From CAYPKW01 sp964411425 (lineage in GTDB: Bacteria; Pseudomonadota; Alphaproteobacteria; Dongiales; Dongiaceae), in NCBI GenBank assembly GCA_964411425.1, contig CAYPKW010000126.1:1-5223 (forward strand): a stretch of 5,223 nucleotides of DNA, in the 5' to 3' direction. Shown here piece after piece: positions 1-5,179 of this stretch. Made by a program: the position numbers and the translations under genes. The notes under the pieces are model-generated. The model made no database searches. It had not been told where the DNA came from and saw only the letters and a program-made list of their open reading frames with translations. Every line of letters begins with the position of its first letter. Position 1 is the first letter of the stretch.

Positions 1-57
1 AACGGCTTCGTTCCGACCGTCCGCCAGCTCGTGGAGCGCTTGCAGACCGGCGACTGA
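1..57 (+). CDS. C-terminal end of an unrecognised upstream gene (partial)
   Basis: Frame 1 is open from the window edge to a TGA at 55-57 and gives the tail NGFVPTVRQLVERLQTGD. Its codons are G/C-ending, like those of the genes that follow, and it looks like an amphipathic helix that closes a protein. Eighteen residues are too few to name a family. It lies on the same strand as irr, 91 bases upstream of the ATG at 149, so it could share a transcript with irr or end independently. Confidence 0.55.
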   Translation, partial: NGFVPTVRQLVERLQTGD

Positions 58-148
58 GACAAGCGAGAATTCGTTTGCCGGGCCGGATGACCTTCGCTAG
101 CGTCGAACGCCCTTCCATCCGCCGCCTCGGCACCCCACATTGAGTTCC

Positions 149-571
149 ATGACCGGCGCCCGCCCCTTCACTCCCGCCCTGGGTCTGCTCAAGAACGCCG
201 GGATTCGCCCGACCCGCCAGCGCCTGGCGCTGGCCCGACTGCTGTTCGGCGGCGGCCACAGGCACGTGAGCGCCGAGCAGCTGCACGGCGAGGCCCGGGC
301 GGCCAGGGTGCGGGTGTCGCTGGCCACCGTCTACAACACGCTGCACCAGTTCACCCGGCTAGGCCTGCTGCGCGAAGTGGTGATCGATCCCGGGCGCTCG
401 TACTTCGACACCAATACCAGCGAGCACCATCACTTCTTCCGCGAGGACGACGCCCGGCTTGAAGACATCGCCGGCGAGCGGGTTCGCCTGACGGCCCTGC
501 CCGAGCCGCCCGCCGGCACTGAGTTGAGCCGCGTCGATGTCATCGTCCGGGTCCGCAACAAGCGCAATTAG
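149..571 (+). CDS. irr: Irr, Fur-family iron/haem response regulator
   Basis: Cytoplasmic DNA-binding regulator of the Fur superfamily, Irr branch. In alphaproteobacteria Irr accumulates when iron is scarce, binds ICE boxes and controls haem synthesis, iron storage and peroxide-defence genes; haem inactivates it. The 140-residue product matches Irr in order and length. It has an N-terminal winged-helix domain with the conserved stretch AGIRPTRQR (about 18-25) and the recognition helix SLATVYNTLHQF (57-68). The dimerisation domain begins with YFDTNTSEHHHFF, whose His triplet at 93-95 is the Irr haem/metal motif. There is no cysteine at all, so it lacks both the CxxC zinc sites of classical Fur and the N-terminal Cys-Pro haem motif of Bradyrhizobium Irr. 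ATG 149 is chosen; an in-frame TTG at 140 would add three residues, and neither has a clear Shine-Dalgarno sequence. Gene identity is secure; the start is less so. Confidence 0.93.
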   Translation: MTGARPFTPALGLLKNAGIRPTRQRLALARLLFGGGHRHVSAEQLHGEARAARVRVSLATVYNTLHQFTRLGLLREVVIDPGRSYFDTNTSEHHHFFREDDARLEDIAGERVRLTALPEPPAGTELSRVDVIVRVRNKRN

Positions 572-597
572 CCTCGCCCGACTGGCAGCCTGACAAG

Positions 598-620
598 TAG
601 TTTAGAGCGACTCTAAACTA
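598..620. promoter_or_regulatory. Irr/ICE-type operator upstream of the rubrerythrin operon
   Basis: A perfect inverted repeat: TAGTTTAGAG, a CGA spacer, then CTCTAAACTA. The core TTTAGAG-N3-CTCTAAA closely resembles the alphaproteobacterial iron control element bound by Irr (TTTAGAA/TTCTAAA type half-sites). It is an A/T-rich island in GC-rich DNA, lies just downstream of irr itself, and touches the putative -35 hexamer of the next operon. Binding there could block RNA polymerase or, being about one and a half turns upstream of the -35/-10 region, activate it. Irr as the binding protein is inferred; another Fur-family protein is possible. Confidence 0.8.
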
Positions 621-649
621 TTGACAGTCGCCTTGGGATGGCGCATACA
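621..649 (+). promoter_or_regulatory. Putative sigma-70-type promoter of the rubrerythrin operon
   Basis: A consensus TTGACA (621-626) is followed 17 bases later by the weak -10-like CATACA (644-649); TACAAG at 646-651 is an alternative. The -35 begins at the base after the ICE palindrome, so regulation of this promoter by the palindrome's binding protein is likely. It leaves a 5' leader of about 55-60 bases before the ATG at 714. The -35 is convincing; the -10 is poor and the transcription start is unproven. Confidence 0.55.
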
Positions 650-700
650 AGACCGACGCGGCCAACGGGCCGAGCCGAAACGCGCCCCGGCGTGCATGAC

Positions 701-707
701 AAGGAGG
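701..707 (+). promoter_or_regulatory. Strong ribosome binding site that fixes the rubrerythrin start
   Basis: AAGGAGG lies six bases before ATG 714. It is a near-perfect Shine-Dalgarno sequence and decides against the longer reading frame, which opens at a TTG inside the -35 hexamer (621) and would add 31 arginine-rich, non-family residues. Confidence 0.85.
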
Positions 708-713
708 AGAAGG

Positions 714-1133
714 ATGCCGTCACTGAAGGCAAGCAAGACGCTGCAGAATCTCAAGGACGCGTTCTCCGGCGAAAGCCAGGCGAACCGCCGCTACCTCTAC
801 TTCGCCCAGAAGGCCGACGTGGAGGGCTACAACGACGTATCGGCCGTGTTTCGCTCCACCGCCGAAGGCGAGACCGGGCATGCCCACGGTCACCTCGAGT
901 TCCTCGAGGAGGTGGGGGACCCCGCGACCGGCAAGCCGATCGGCAACACGAAGCACAATCTGTTGGCCGCCATCGCCGGCGAGACGCACGAGTACACCGA
1001 CATGTATCCAGGCATGGCGCGCGTCGCGCGCGAGGAAGGCTTCGCCGAGATCGCCGACTGGTTCGAGACGCTGGCCAAGGCCGAGAAGTCGCACGCCGGC
1101 CGCTTCCAGAAGGCGCTCGACACGCTGACCTGA
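714..1133 (+). CDS. rbr: Rubrerythrin, diiron domain only (no rubredoxin domain)
   Basis: Ferritin-like diiron protein of 139 residues. Classical rubrerythrins reduce hydrogen peroxide to water at the diiron site in the cytoplasm. The expected ligands are all visible with family spacing: E20 in GESQANRRY, E53 and H56 in EGETGHAH, E90 and E93 in GETHEY, and E124 and H127 in AEKSH. The four-helix bundle is complete. The C-terminal rubredoxin-like domain of classical rubrerythrins (two CxxC pairs, about 190 residues in all) is absent, and the protein has no cysteine, so electrons must come from another protein. It is the first gene behind the ICE-type operator and is followed 59 bases later by an Fe-S protein gene, its likely operon partner. 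Family assignment is firm; the peroxidase role is inferred from relatives. Confidence 0.93.
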   Translation: MPSLKASKTLQNLKDAFSGESQANRRYLYFAQKADVEGYNDVSAVFRSTAEGETGHAHGHLEFLEEVGDPATGKPIGNTKHNLLAAIAGETHEYTDMYPGMARVAREEGFAEIADWFETLAKAEKSHAGRFQKALDTLT

Positions 1134-1192
1134 CGGGGGGGGGCTGACGGGCGCCGCCGGCGCGTCCGGCGTGGCTGGAAGGACAATCGGCG

Positions 1193-2524
1193 ATGCGCGA
1201 AGGCGGCCTGGAGGCCCCGACCCGCCACCCGATCGACTGGCGGGACGAGGCGTATTGCGACCCGGCTAGGATCGACGCCGAGATGCGCCGGGTGTTCGAC
1301 ATCTGCCACGGCTGCCGGCGCTGCTTCAACCTGTGCGACAGCTTCCCCCGCCTGTTCGATCTGGTGGATGCCTCTCCGACGGGCGAGCTCGACGGCGTGG
1401 CGAGCGCCGACTTCAAGCCGGTGGTCGACGCCTGCACGCTCTGCGACATGTGCTTCATGACCAAGTGTCCCTACGTGCCGCCGCACGAGTTCGCACTCGA
1501 CTTTCCACACCTGATGCTGCGCTACCGCGCGGCCGAGTACCGCCGTGGCGAGGTCGGCGCCATCGACCGCGCCCTCGCCGACACCGACCGCAACGGCCGC
1601 CTTGCGGGTTGGGCGGCGCCGCTCGCCAATTGGGCGAGCGCCACCGGCAACCGGCTCACCCGACCGCTCCTGGAGAAGGCCGCCGGCATCCACCGCGAGG
1701 CGGCGCTGCCCAAGTTCCACGGCAAGACGTGGCTCGCGCGCGCGAAGGAAGCGCCGCCGCTGAACCGCGAGGCGCCCGCCTTCGGGCGCAAGGCGGTGCT
1801 CTACGCCACCTGCTACGTCAATTACAACGATCCCGGCATCGGAACGGCGGTGCGCGCCGTGCTGGCGAAGAACGGCGTCGAGACCGAGGCGGTTCATCCC
1901 GCCTGCTGCGGCATGCCACAGCTCGAAGAGGGCGACCTTGGCGCCGTCTCCGACAGGGCGCGCCTGGTGGCGGAGGCGCTCGCGCCGTGGCTCGACAAGG
2001 GCTACGACGTGGTAGCGCTGGTGCCGTCCTGCGCGCTCATGCTGAAGTTCGAATGGCCGTTGATCCTGCCCGAGGACGCGGCCGTCAAACGCCTCTCGAA
2101 ATCGACCTTCGACGTGAGCGAGTACGTCGTCGACATCGCCAGGCGCGAGGGGCTGGCGCCGGGCCTAGGCCCGCTCGAGGGCGGGGTGGCGCTGCACCTC
2201 GCCTGCCACGCGCGGGCCCAGAACATGGGGCAGAAGGGCGCCGAAATGCTGCGCCTCATCCCCGGCGTCGACCTCAAGGTGATCGAGCGCTGCTCGGGCC
2301 ATGGCGGCTCCTGGGGGGTGAAGAAGAAGAATTTCCCCGTCGCCCTCAAGGTCGGCAAACCGGTCGCCCGCCAGGCCGAGGCGAGCGGCAAGGCGTTCCT
2401 CGCCTCGGAATGCCCGCTCGCCGCCGCGCACATCGTGCAGGGCATGGCGCGGACGGGCGATCCCTCCCGCGTCACGCGAGCCGAGCACCCGATCGAGCTG
2501 TTCGCCCGCGCCTACGGTCTCTAA
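1193..2524 (+). CDS. Two-cluster Fe-S protein with CCG domains (GlpC/HdrD-like)
   Basis: Soluble 443-residue iron-sulfur oxidoreductase subunit. Near the N-terminus are two [4Fe-4S]-type motifs: C38, C41, C44, C48 (CxxCxxCxxxC) and C81, C84, C87, C92 followed by Pro (CxxCxxCx4CP). Two CCG-type domains follow. The first has C207, the C238-C239-G240 triplet and C280. The second has C338, a degenerate CSGHGG at 367-372 in place of CCG, and C407. This order is that of GlpC and heterodisulfide reductase HdrD/HdrB relatives, which pass electrons between a flavoprotein and a membrane or thiol partner. No flavoprotein subunit (GlpA, GlcD type) is nearby and there is no membrane segment. The start has GGAAGGA (1177-1183) nine bases upstream. 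Its place between rubrerythrin and DUF3501 suggests it supplies electrons to the rubrerythrin, which is inference. GlpC proper is unlikely because of the context and the altered second CCG domain. Confidence 0.88.
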   Translation: MREGGLEAPTRHPIDWRDEAYCDPARIDAEMRRVFDICHGCRRCFNLCDSFPRLFDLVDASPTGELDGVASADFKPVVDACTLCDMCFMTKCPYVPPHEFALDFPHLMLRYRAAEYRRGEVGAIDRALADTDRNGRLAGWAAPLANWASATGNRLTRPLLEKAAGIHREAALPKFHGKTWLARAKEAPPLNREAPAFGRKAVLYATCYVNYNDPGIGTAVRAVLAKNGVETEAVHPACCGMPQLEEGDLGAVSDRARLVAEALAPWLDKGYDVVALVPSCALMLKFEWPLILPEDAAVKRLSKSTFDVSEYVVDIARREGLAPGLGPLEGGVALHLACHARAQNMGQKGAEMLRLIPGVDLKVIERCSGHGGSWGVKKKNFPVALKVGKPVARQAEASGKAFLASECPLAAAHIVQGMARTGDPSRVTRAEHPIELFARAYGL

Positions 2525-2529
2525 CGCCC

Positions 2530-3120
2530 ATGGCACGCGGACGGCAGGTGACCCGCGCCGATGTTATGCCCGCCCCGGACTACGCCCGGCAGCGCAAGGA
2601 GCGCCGCGCCGCGGTCATCGAGCAGAAACGGCGCCGGCGCATGGCGGTGGGGCCCCTCGCCACTTTCCATTTCGAGAACTACGACAGCATGTGGCTGCAG
2701 ATCCACGAGATGCTGCACATCGAGAAGGGCGGCGAGGAGCAGATCGCAGGCGAGCTCGACGCCTACAATCCGCTCATCCCGCGCGGCCGCGAGCTGGTCG
2801 CCACCGTGATGTTCGAGGAGGACGACCCGATCCGGCGCAAGGAGCTGCTCGGCCGCCTGGGCGGCGTCGAACGCACCGCCTTCATGACCGTCGCGGGCGA
2901 GACGATCATGGGCGTGCCGGAGGCCGACCAGGAACGCACCAGCGAGGAAGGCAAGGCGTCTTCAGTCCAGTTCATCCGGTTCCCCTTCGGGCGCGAGCAG
3001 GTCGCCAAGTTTGGCATCCCCGGCGCCGAGGTCGTGGTGGGCTTCAAGCATCCCGAATACTCCCACATGGCCGTGATGGCCGAGGCGATGCGCGAGGCGC
3101 TGGCGGAGGACTTCGACTAG
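2530..3120 (+). CDS. DUF3501 family protein of unknown function
   Basis: A 196-residue cytoplasmic protein that I recognise as DUF3501 by its conserved blocks: VTRADVMPAPDYARQR near the N-terminus, FENYDSMWLQIHEML (48-62), IEKGGEEQI, AYNPLIPRG (79-86), FEEDDPIRRKELL, GGVE and GKASSVQF (141-148). The last part, HPEYSHMAV (174-182), has two conserved His. There is no signal peptide, membrane helix or cysteine. The conserved His, Glu and Asp residues could bind metal, but this is a guess. It begins five bases after the stop of the Fe-S gene with no clear Shine-Dalgarno sequence, so translation is probably coupled. GTG 2548 would give the family-typical start MTRADVMP, with a weak GGA six bases upstream, and is a real alternative. 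Members of this family commonly sit beside rubrerythrin and this Fe-S protein, which implies a shared but undefined job. Confidence 0.88.
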   Translation: MARGRQVTRADVMPAPDYARQRKERRAAVIEQKRRRRMAVGPLATFHFENYDSMWLQIHEMLHIEKGGEEQIAGELDAYNPLIPRGRELVATVMFEEDDPIRRKELLGRLGGVERTAFMTVAGETIMGVPEADQERTSEEGKASSVQFIRFPFGREQVAKFGIPGAEVVVGFKHPEYSHMAVMAEAMREALAEDFD

Positions 3121-3196
3121 AACGGAATTAGGCCGACCGGGAATGATTCGTCACCGCGGTGCTGGTGCGTTCGGCTCCATGCATTGTCATTCCGCA

Positions 3197-3350
3197 CTAG
3201 TGGATCGAATCCGACGCTTGCGTCCCCTTCTTGTCATGCCCGCGCTTGACGCGGGCATCCATCGTGCCGTTGCACCATGGATCGCCGGGTCACGCCCGGC
3301 GATGACACTTCTATTGGGTGGGGACTCATCTGTCGGATCGGATCCACTAG
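3197..3350. repeat. Nested inverted-repeat element after the DUF3501 gene
   Basis: The outer arms are CTAGTGGATCGAATCCGAC (3197-3215) and, inverted, GTCGGATCGGATCCACTAG (3332-3350), matching at 17 of 19 positions. The match continues inward more weakly to a shared GTCCCC/GGGGAC. Inside lies a second, fully symmetric palindromic unit (3232-3307). The element occupies most of the 252-base gap between two convergent genes, has no credible coding frame, and looks like a dispersed, non-autonomous repeat. The copy number cannot be seen from one window. Confidence 0.65.
3232..3307. repeat. REP/BIME-like double hairpin
   Basis: Two strong stem-loops lie head to head. ATGCCCGCG (3236-3244) pairs with CGCGGGCAT (3250-3258) across a CTTGA loop, and ATCGCCGGG (3281-3289) pairs with CCCGGCGAT (3295-3303) across TCACG. 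The unit is bounded by TGTCAT and its complement ATGACA, with ATCCAT/ATGGAT and GTGC/GCAC pairs between the hairpins. This GTCATgCCCGcg...CGGGCATCCA pattern is a familiar type of intergenic palindrome in alphaproteobacteria. Lying between convergent genes, it may also serve as a bidirectional transcription terminator, though no T-tract follows either stem. Confidence 0.75.
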
Positions 3351-3372
3351 GGGTCGGGTCTAGAGGCGCCGC

Positions 3373-3849
3373 TCAGTCGATCGTCTCTGCCGGATAGGCG
3401 CCCCAGAACTGGTCGCGGAGAAGCCAGCCACGGTAGCCCTTGACCTCGATTCGGCACCAGCGCACCTCGCATTCCAGCAGCTCGCCGACGACGCCGGGCT
3501 CAACGCGCGCCACGGCCGGCGCGTCGGGCGCGGGCCGGCGGCGCAGCGTCTGCACCTCGCCCACCACCAGCGCGGTGCGCCGGCCGTCCAGCATGCTCTG
3601 GTGCACCCAGCCGAGCGTGCCCTGCCAGTCGCGAATCCTGCGCCAGGTTTCGAACTCGGCTATCACCTCGACCGGCATGCCCCGGCGGGTATAGACCCAG
3701 TCCACCGGATAGCCCGTGCCGGGCCCGGTGCGCAGGTTGATCTCGCCCGAGCGCAAGGAGACGAAGCGCGGCACCGGCAGTCCGCTGTCGGCGGCGGCCG
3801 GCGCTGCGAGCGCCAACAGGGCGCCGACGGCGAGCGCCAGCCGACGCAT
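3373..3849 (-). CDS. Exported protein with two SH3-like repeats
   Basis: A 158-residue protein with a clear Sec signal peptide: MRR, a hydrophobic Leu/Ala run, and a likely cleavage after AAA at 18-20 before Asp21. The mature part holds two bacterial SH3-like domains of the alphaproteobacterial SH3_4 type. The first (about 27-88) has the signature INLRTGPGTGYPVDWVY and ends GTLGWVHQSML; the second (about 91-148) has VQTLRRRPAPDAPAVARV and ends GYRGWLLRDQFWG. Two Cys (127, 132) could form a disulfide in the periplasm. Such domains usually bind cell-wall peptides or act as scaffolds; the ligand here is unknown. ATG 3849 is chosen because the signal peptide starts there; the frame stays open for 53 more codons into a palindromic insertion, which should not be counted. 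A weak AGG seven bases before the ATG comes from that insertion. Confidence 0.87.
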   Translation of the reverse strand: MRRLALAVGALLALAAPAAADSGLPVPRFVSLRSGEINLRTGPGTGYPVDWVYTRRGMPVEVIAEFETWRRIRDWQGTLGWVHQSMLDGRRTALVVGEVQTLRRRPAPDAPAVARVEPGVVGELLECEVRWCRIEVKGYRGWLLRDQFWGAYPAETID

Positions 3850-3850
3850 C

Positions 3851-4032
3851 TTAGAGCCTATTTCGGAGCTCCGCATGAGCCCCGCCGCAGCCCGCAGGGA
3901 CGCGGCTCTTTTGGCCGAATGCGTTCGTCGCCGCTTCGTCGCCGATCGGTGAGATCGGCTTCCTCGCGGCTCCTGCGCCTCGACCAAAATCGCGCGCGTC
4001 GCGGCCATGACGAGTTCCGAAACAGGCTCTTA
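3851..4032. mobile_element. MITE-like imperfect palindrome with terminal inverted repeats
   Basis: The left end reads GAGCCTATTTCGGAGCTC (3854-3871). The right end is its inverted partner GAGTTCCGAAACAGGCTC (4012-4029), differing at two positions. Both are followed inward by a CATG (3874-3877; 4006-4009 on the other strand). TTA flanks each end (3851-3853 and 4030-4032), as expected for a 3-bp target duplication. Further in, TTTTGGCCGAATGCG on the left mirrors TTTTGGTCGAGGCGC on the right, and a perfect hairpin GCCGATC-GGTGA-GATCGGC lies near the middle (3941-3959). There is no transposase. Ends beginning GAG with a TNA duplication recall the IS1031 group of the IS5 family; that parentage is inference from memory of the family's ends. 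Confidence 0.65.
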
Positions 4033-4164
4033 GAGTTCGCTTCGAGGCCACGCATGATGAAGCCGCCACCTTGGCCACGCGCCCGCGCGCGGGTCAAGCC
4101 GGCGCTCGGCTGGACAAGGGGAATGGGGCTTGCTATGGCAGGTGGCCCGACCGAAGGCCGGAAA
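4033..4164. other. Leader of the dehydrogenase gene, with a GC palindrome
   Basis: This stretch between the insertion and the dehydrogenase start holds a 12-base self-complementary CCCGCGCGCGGG at 4082-4093. I see no convincing -35/-10 pair. The promoter of the dehydrogenase may lie here or inside the insertion. The long open frame through it is a by-product of high GC content. Confidence 0.4.
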
Positions 4165-5148
4165 ATGGCGCAGAAGCCGCTCGTCGTCGTCACTCGCAAG
4201 CTGCCCGATCCGATCGAGACGCGGATGATGGAGCTGTTCGACGTGCGGCTCAACGTCACCGACGCGCCGATGACGCAGGCCGAGCTCATCGCGGCGATGC
4301 AGGCGGCCGACGTGCTGGTGCCCACCGTGACCGACCGCATCGACGCCGCCGTGCTGTCCCAGGCGGGGCCGCGCCTCAAGCTCGTCGCCTCGTTCGGCAC
4401 CGGCGTCGATCACATCGACATCGCGACCGCCCGCCAGCGCGGCATCACCGTCACCAACACGCCGGGCGTGCTCACCGAGGACACCGCCGACATGACCATG
4501 GCGCTCATCCTCGCGGTACCGCGGCGCCTCGCCGAGGGCGAGCGCCTGATGCGCAGCGGCCACTGGACCGGCTGGGGCCCCACCTCGATGCTGGGCCACC
4601 GCATCTGGGGCAAGCGCCTCGGCATCGTCGGCATGGGGCGCATCGGCTCCGCGGTCGCGCGCCGCGCCCGCGGCTTCGGGCTTGCGGTCCACTACCACAA
4701 CCGGCGCCGGGTCCATCCCGACACCGAAAGAGAGCTTGAGGTAACCTACTGGGAGAGCCTCGACCAGATGCTGGCGCGCATGGACATCATCTCGATCAAC
4801 TGCCCGCACACGCCGGCGACGTACCATCTCCTGTCGGCCCGCCGGCTCAAGCTCATGGCGCGCCACGCCTACGTCGTCAACACCTCGCGCGGCGAGGTGG
4901 TCGACGAAAACGCGCTCACCCGCATGCTGGAGAAGGGCGAACTCGCCGGCGCCGGCCTCGACGTGTTCGAGCACGAGCCGGCGGTGAACCCGAAGCTGCT
5001 CCGGCTCGACAACGTGGTGCTGCTGCCGCACATGAGCTCGGCCACCATCGAGGGCCGCATCGACATGGGCGAGAAGGTCATCATCAACATCAAGACCTTC
5101 GCCGACGGCCACAAGCCCCCCGACCGGGTGCTGGAGACGATGTTCTGA
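4165..5148 (+). CDS. D-2-hydroxyacid dehydrogenase (glyoxylate/hydroxypyruvate reductase, D-glycerate dehydrogenase type)
   Basis: A 327-residue cytoplasmic member of the D-isomer-specific 2-hydroxyacid dehydrogenase family. It would interconvert glyoxylate and glycolate, or hydroxypyruvate and D-glycerate, using NAD(P)H. The N-terminal catalytic half includes FGTGVDHID (78-85) and TNTPGVLTEDTADM (97-110). The Rossmann domain has GIVGMGRIG (153-161). The catalytic triad is visible: R242 in NTSRGEVVDE, E271 in LDVFEHEP and H289 in LLPHMSSAT. The NRRR run (179-182) after the second beta strand suggests NADP(H) preference. ATG 4165 is chosen for AAGG seven bases upstream and the family-like start MAQKPLVVVTRKLP; ATG 4135, with GGGG six bases upstream, would add ten residues and cannot be excluded. 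It is divergent from the SH3 gene across the MITE-like insertion. Substrate choice (GyaR, HprA or GhrA-like) cannot be settled from sequence. Confidence 0.92.
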   Translation: MAQKPLVVVTRKLPDPIETRMMELFDVRLNVTDAPMTQAELIAAMQAADVLVPTVTDRIDAAVLSQAGPRLKLVASFGTGVDHIDIATARQRGITVTNTPGVLTEDTADMTMALILAVPRRLAEGERLMRSGHWTGWGPTSMLGHRIWGKRLGIVGMGRIGSAVARRARGFGLAVHYHNRRRVHPDTERELEVTYWESLDQMLARMDIISINCPHTPATYHLLSARRLKLMARHAYVVNTSRGEVVDENALTRMLEKGELAGAGLDVFEHEPAVNPKLLRLDNVVLLPHMSSATIEGRIDMGEKVIINIKTFADGHKPPDRVLETMF

Positions 5149-5179
5149 GACGAAGGGCCTCTGAGATCGACTCGTAGCC

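Noticed and set aside
890..1897. Large minus-strand open frames opposite rubrerythrin and the Fe-S gene
   Set aside because: Low-complexity, Arg/Ala/Gly-rich translations with no recognisable motif, typical antisense shadows in GC-rich DNA.
1333..2529. Arg-rich frame joined to the front of DUF3501, overlapping the Fe-S gene
   Set aside because: It is the +1 shadow of the Fe-S gene, which shows clear cysteine motifs in its own frame. DUF3501 homology begins only after 2530.
3196..3206. ACTAGTGGATC, which resembles a cloning-vector polylinker (SpeI-BamHI)
   Set aside because: Only 11 bases match, the flanks differ from any polylinker I recall, and the same string recurs inverted at 3340-3350 as part of a diverged repeat, so vector contamination is unlikely.
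3197..3350. CRISPR array or tRNA gene in the intergenic regions
   Set aside because: The repeats are inverted, not direct and regularly spaced, and no tRNA cloverleaf or T-loop sequence is visible.
3143..3397. Possible 84-residue gene on the plus strand between DUF3501 and the SH3 gene
   Set aside because: It is translated from the palindromic repeat and the end of the opposite gene, and has no ribosome binding site or family resemblance.
3850..4008. N-terminal extension of the SH3 protein to a start at 4008
   Set aside because: The extension lies within the inserted palindrome and would bury the signal peptide 53 residues inside the protein.
3601..4164. Long open frame extending the dehydrogenase upstream by up to 188 codons
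   Set aside because: It runs antisense through the SH3 gene and through the MITE-like element, and its residues do not resemble the family. The Shine-Dalgarno sequence and family-like N-terminus are at 4165.
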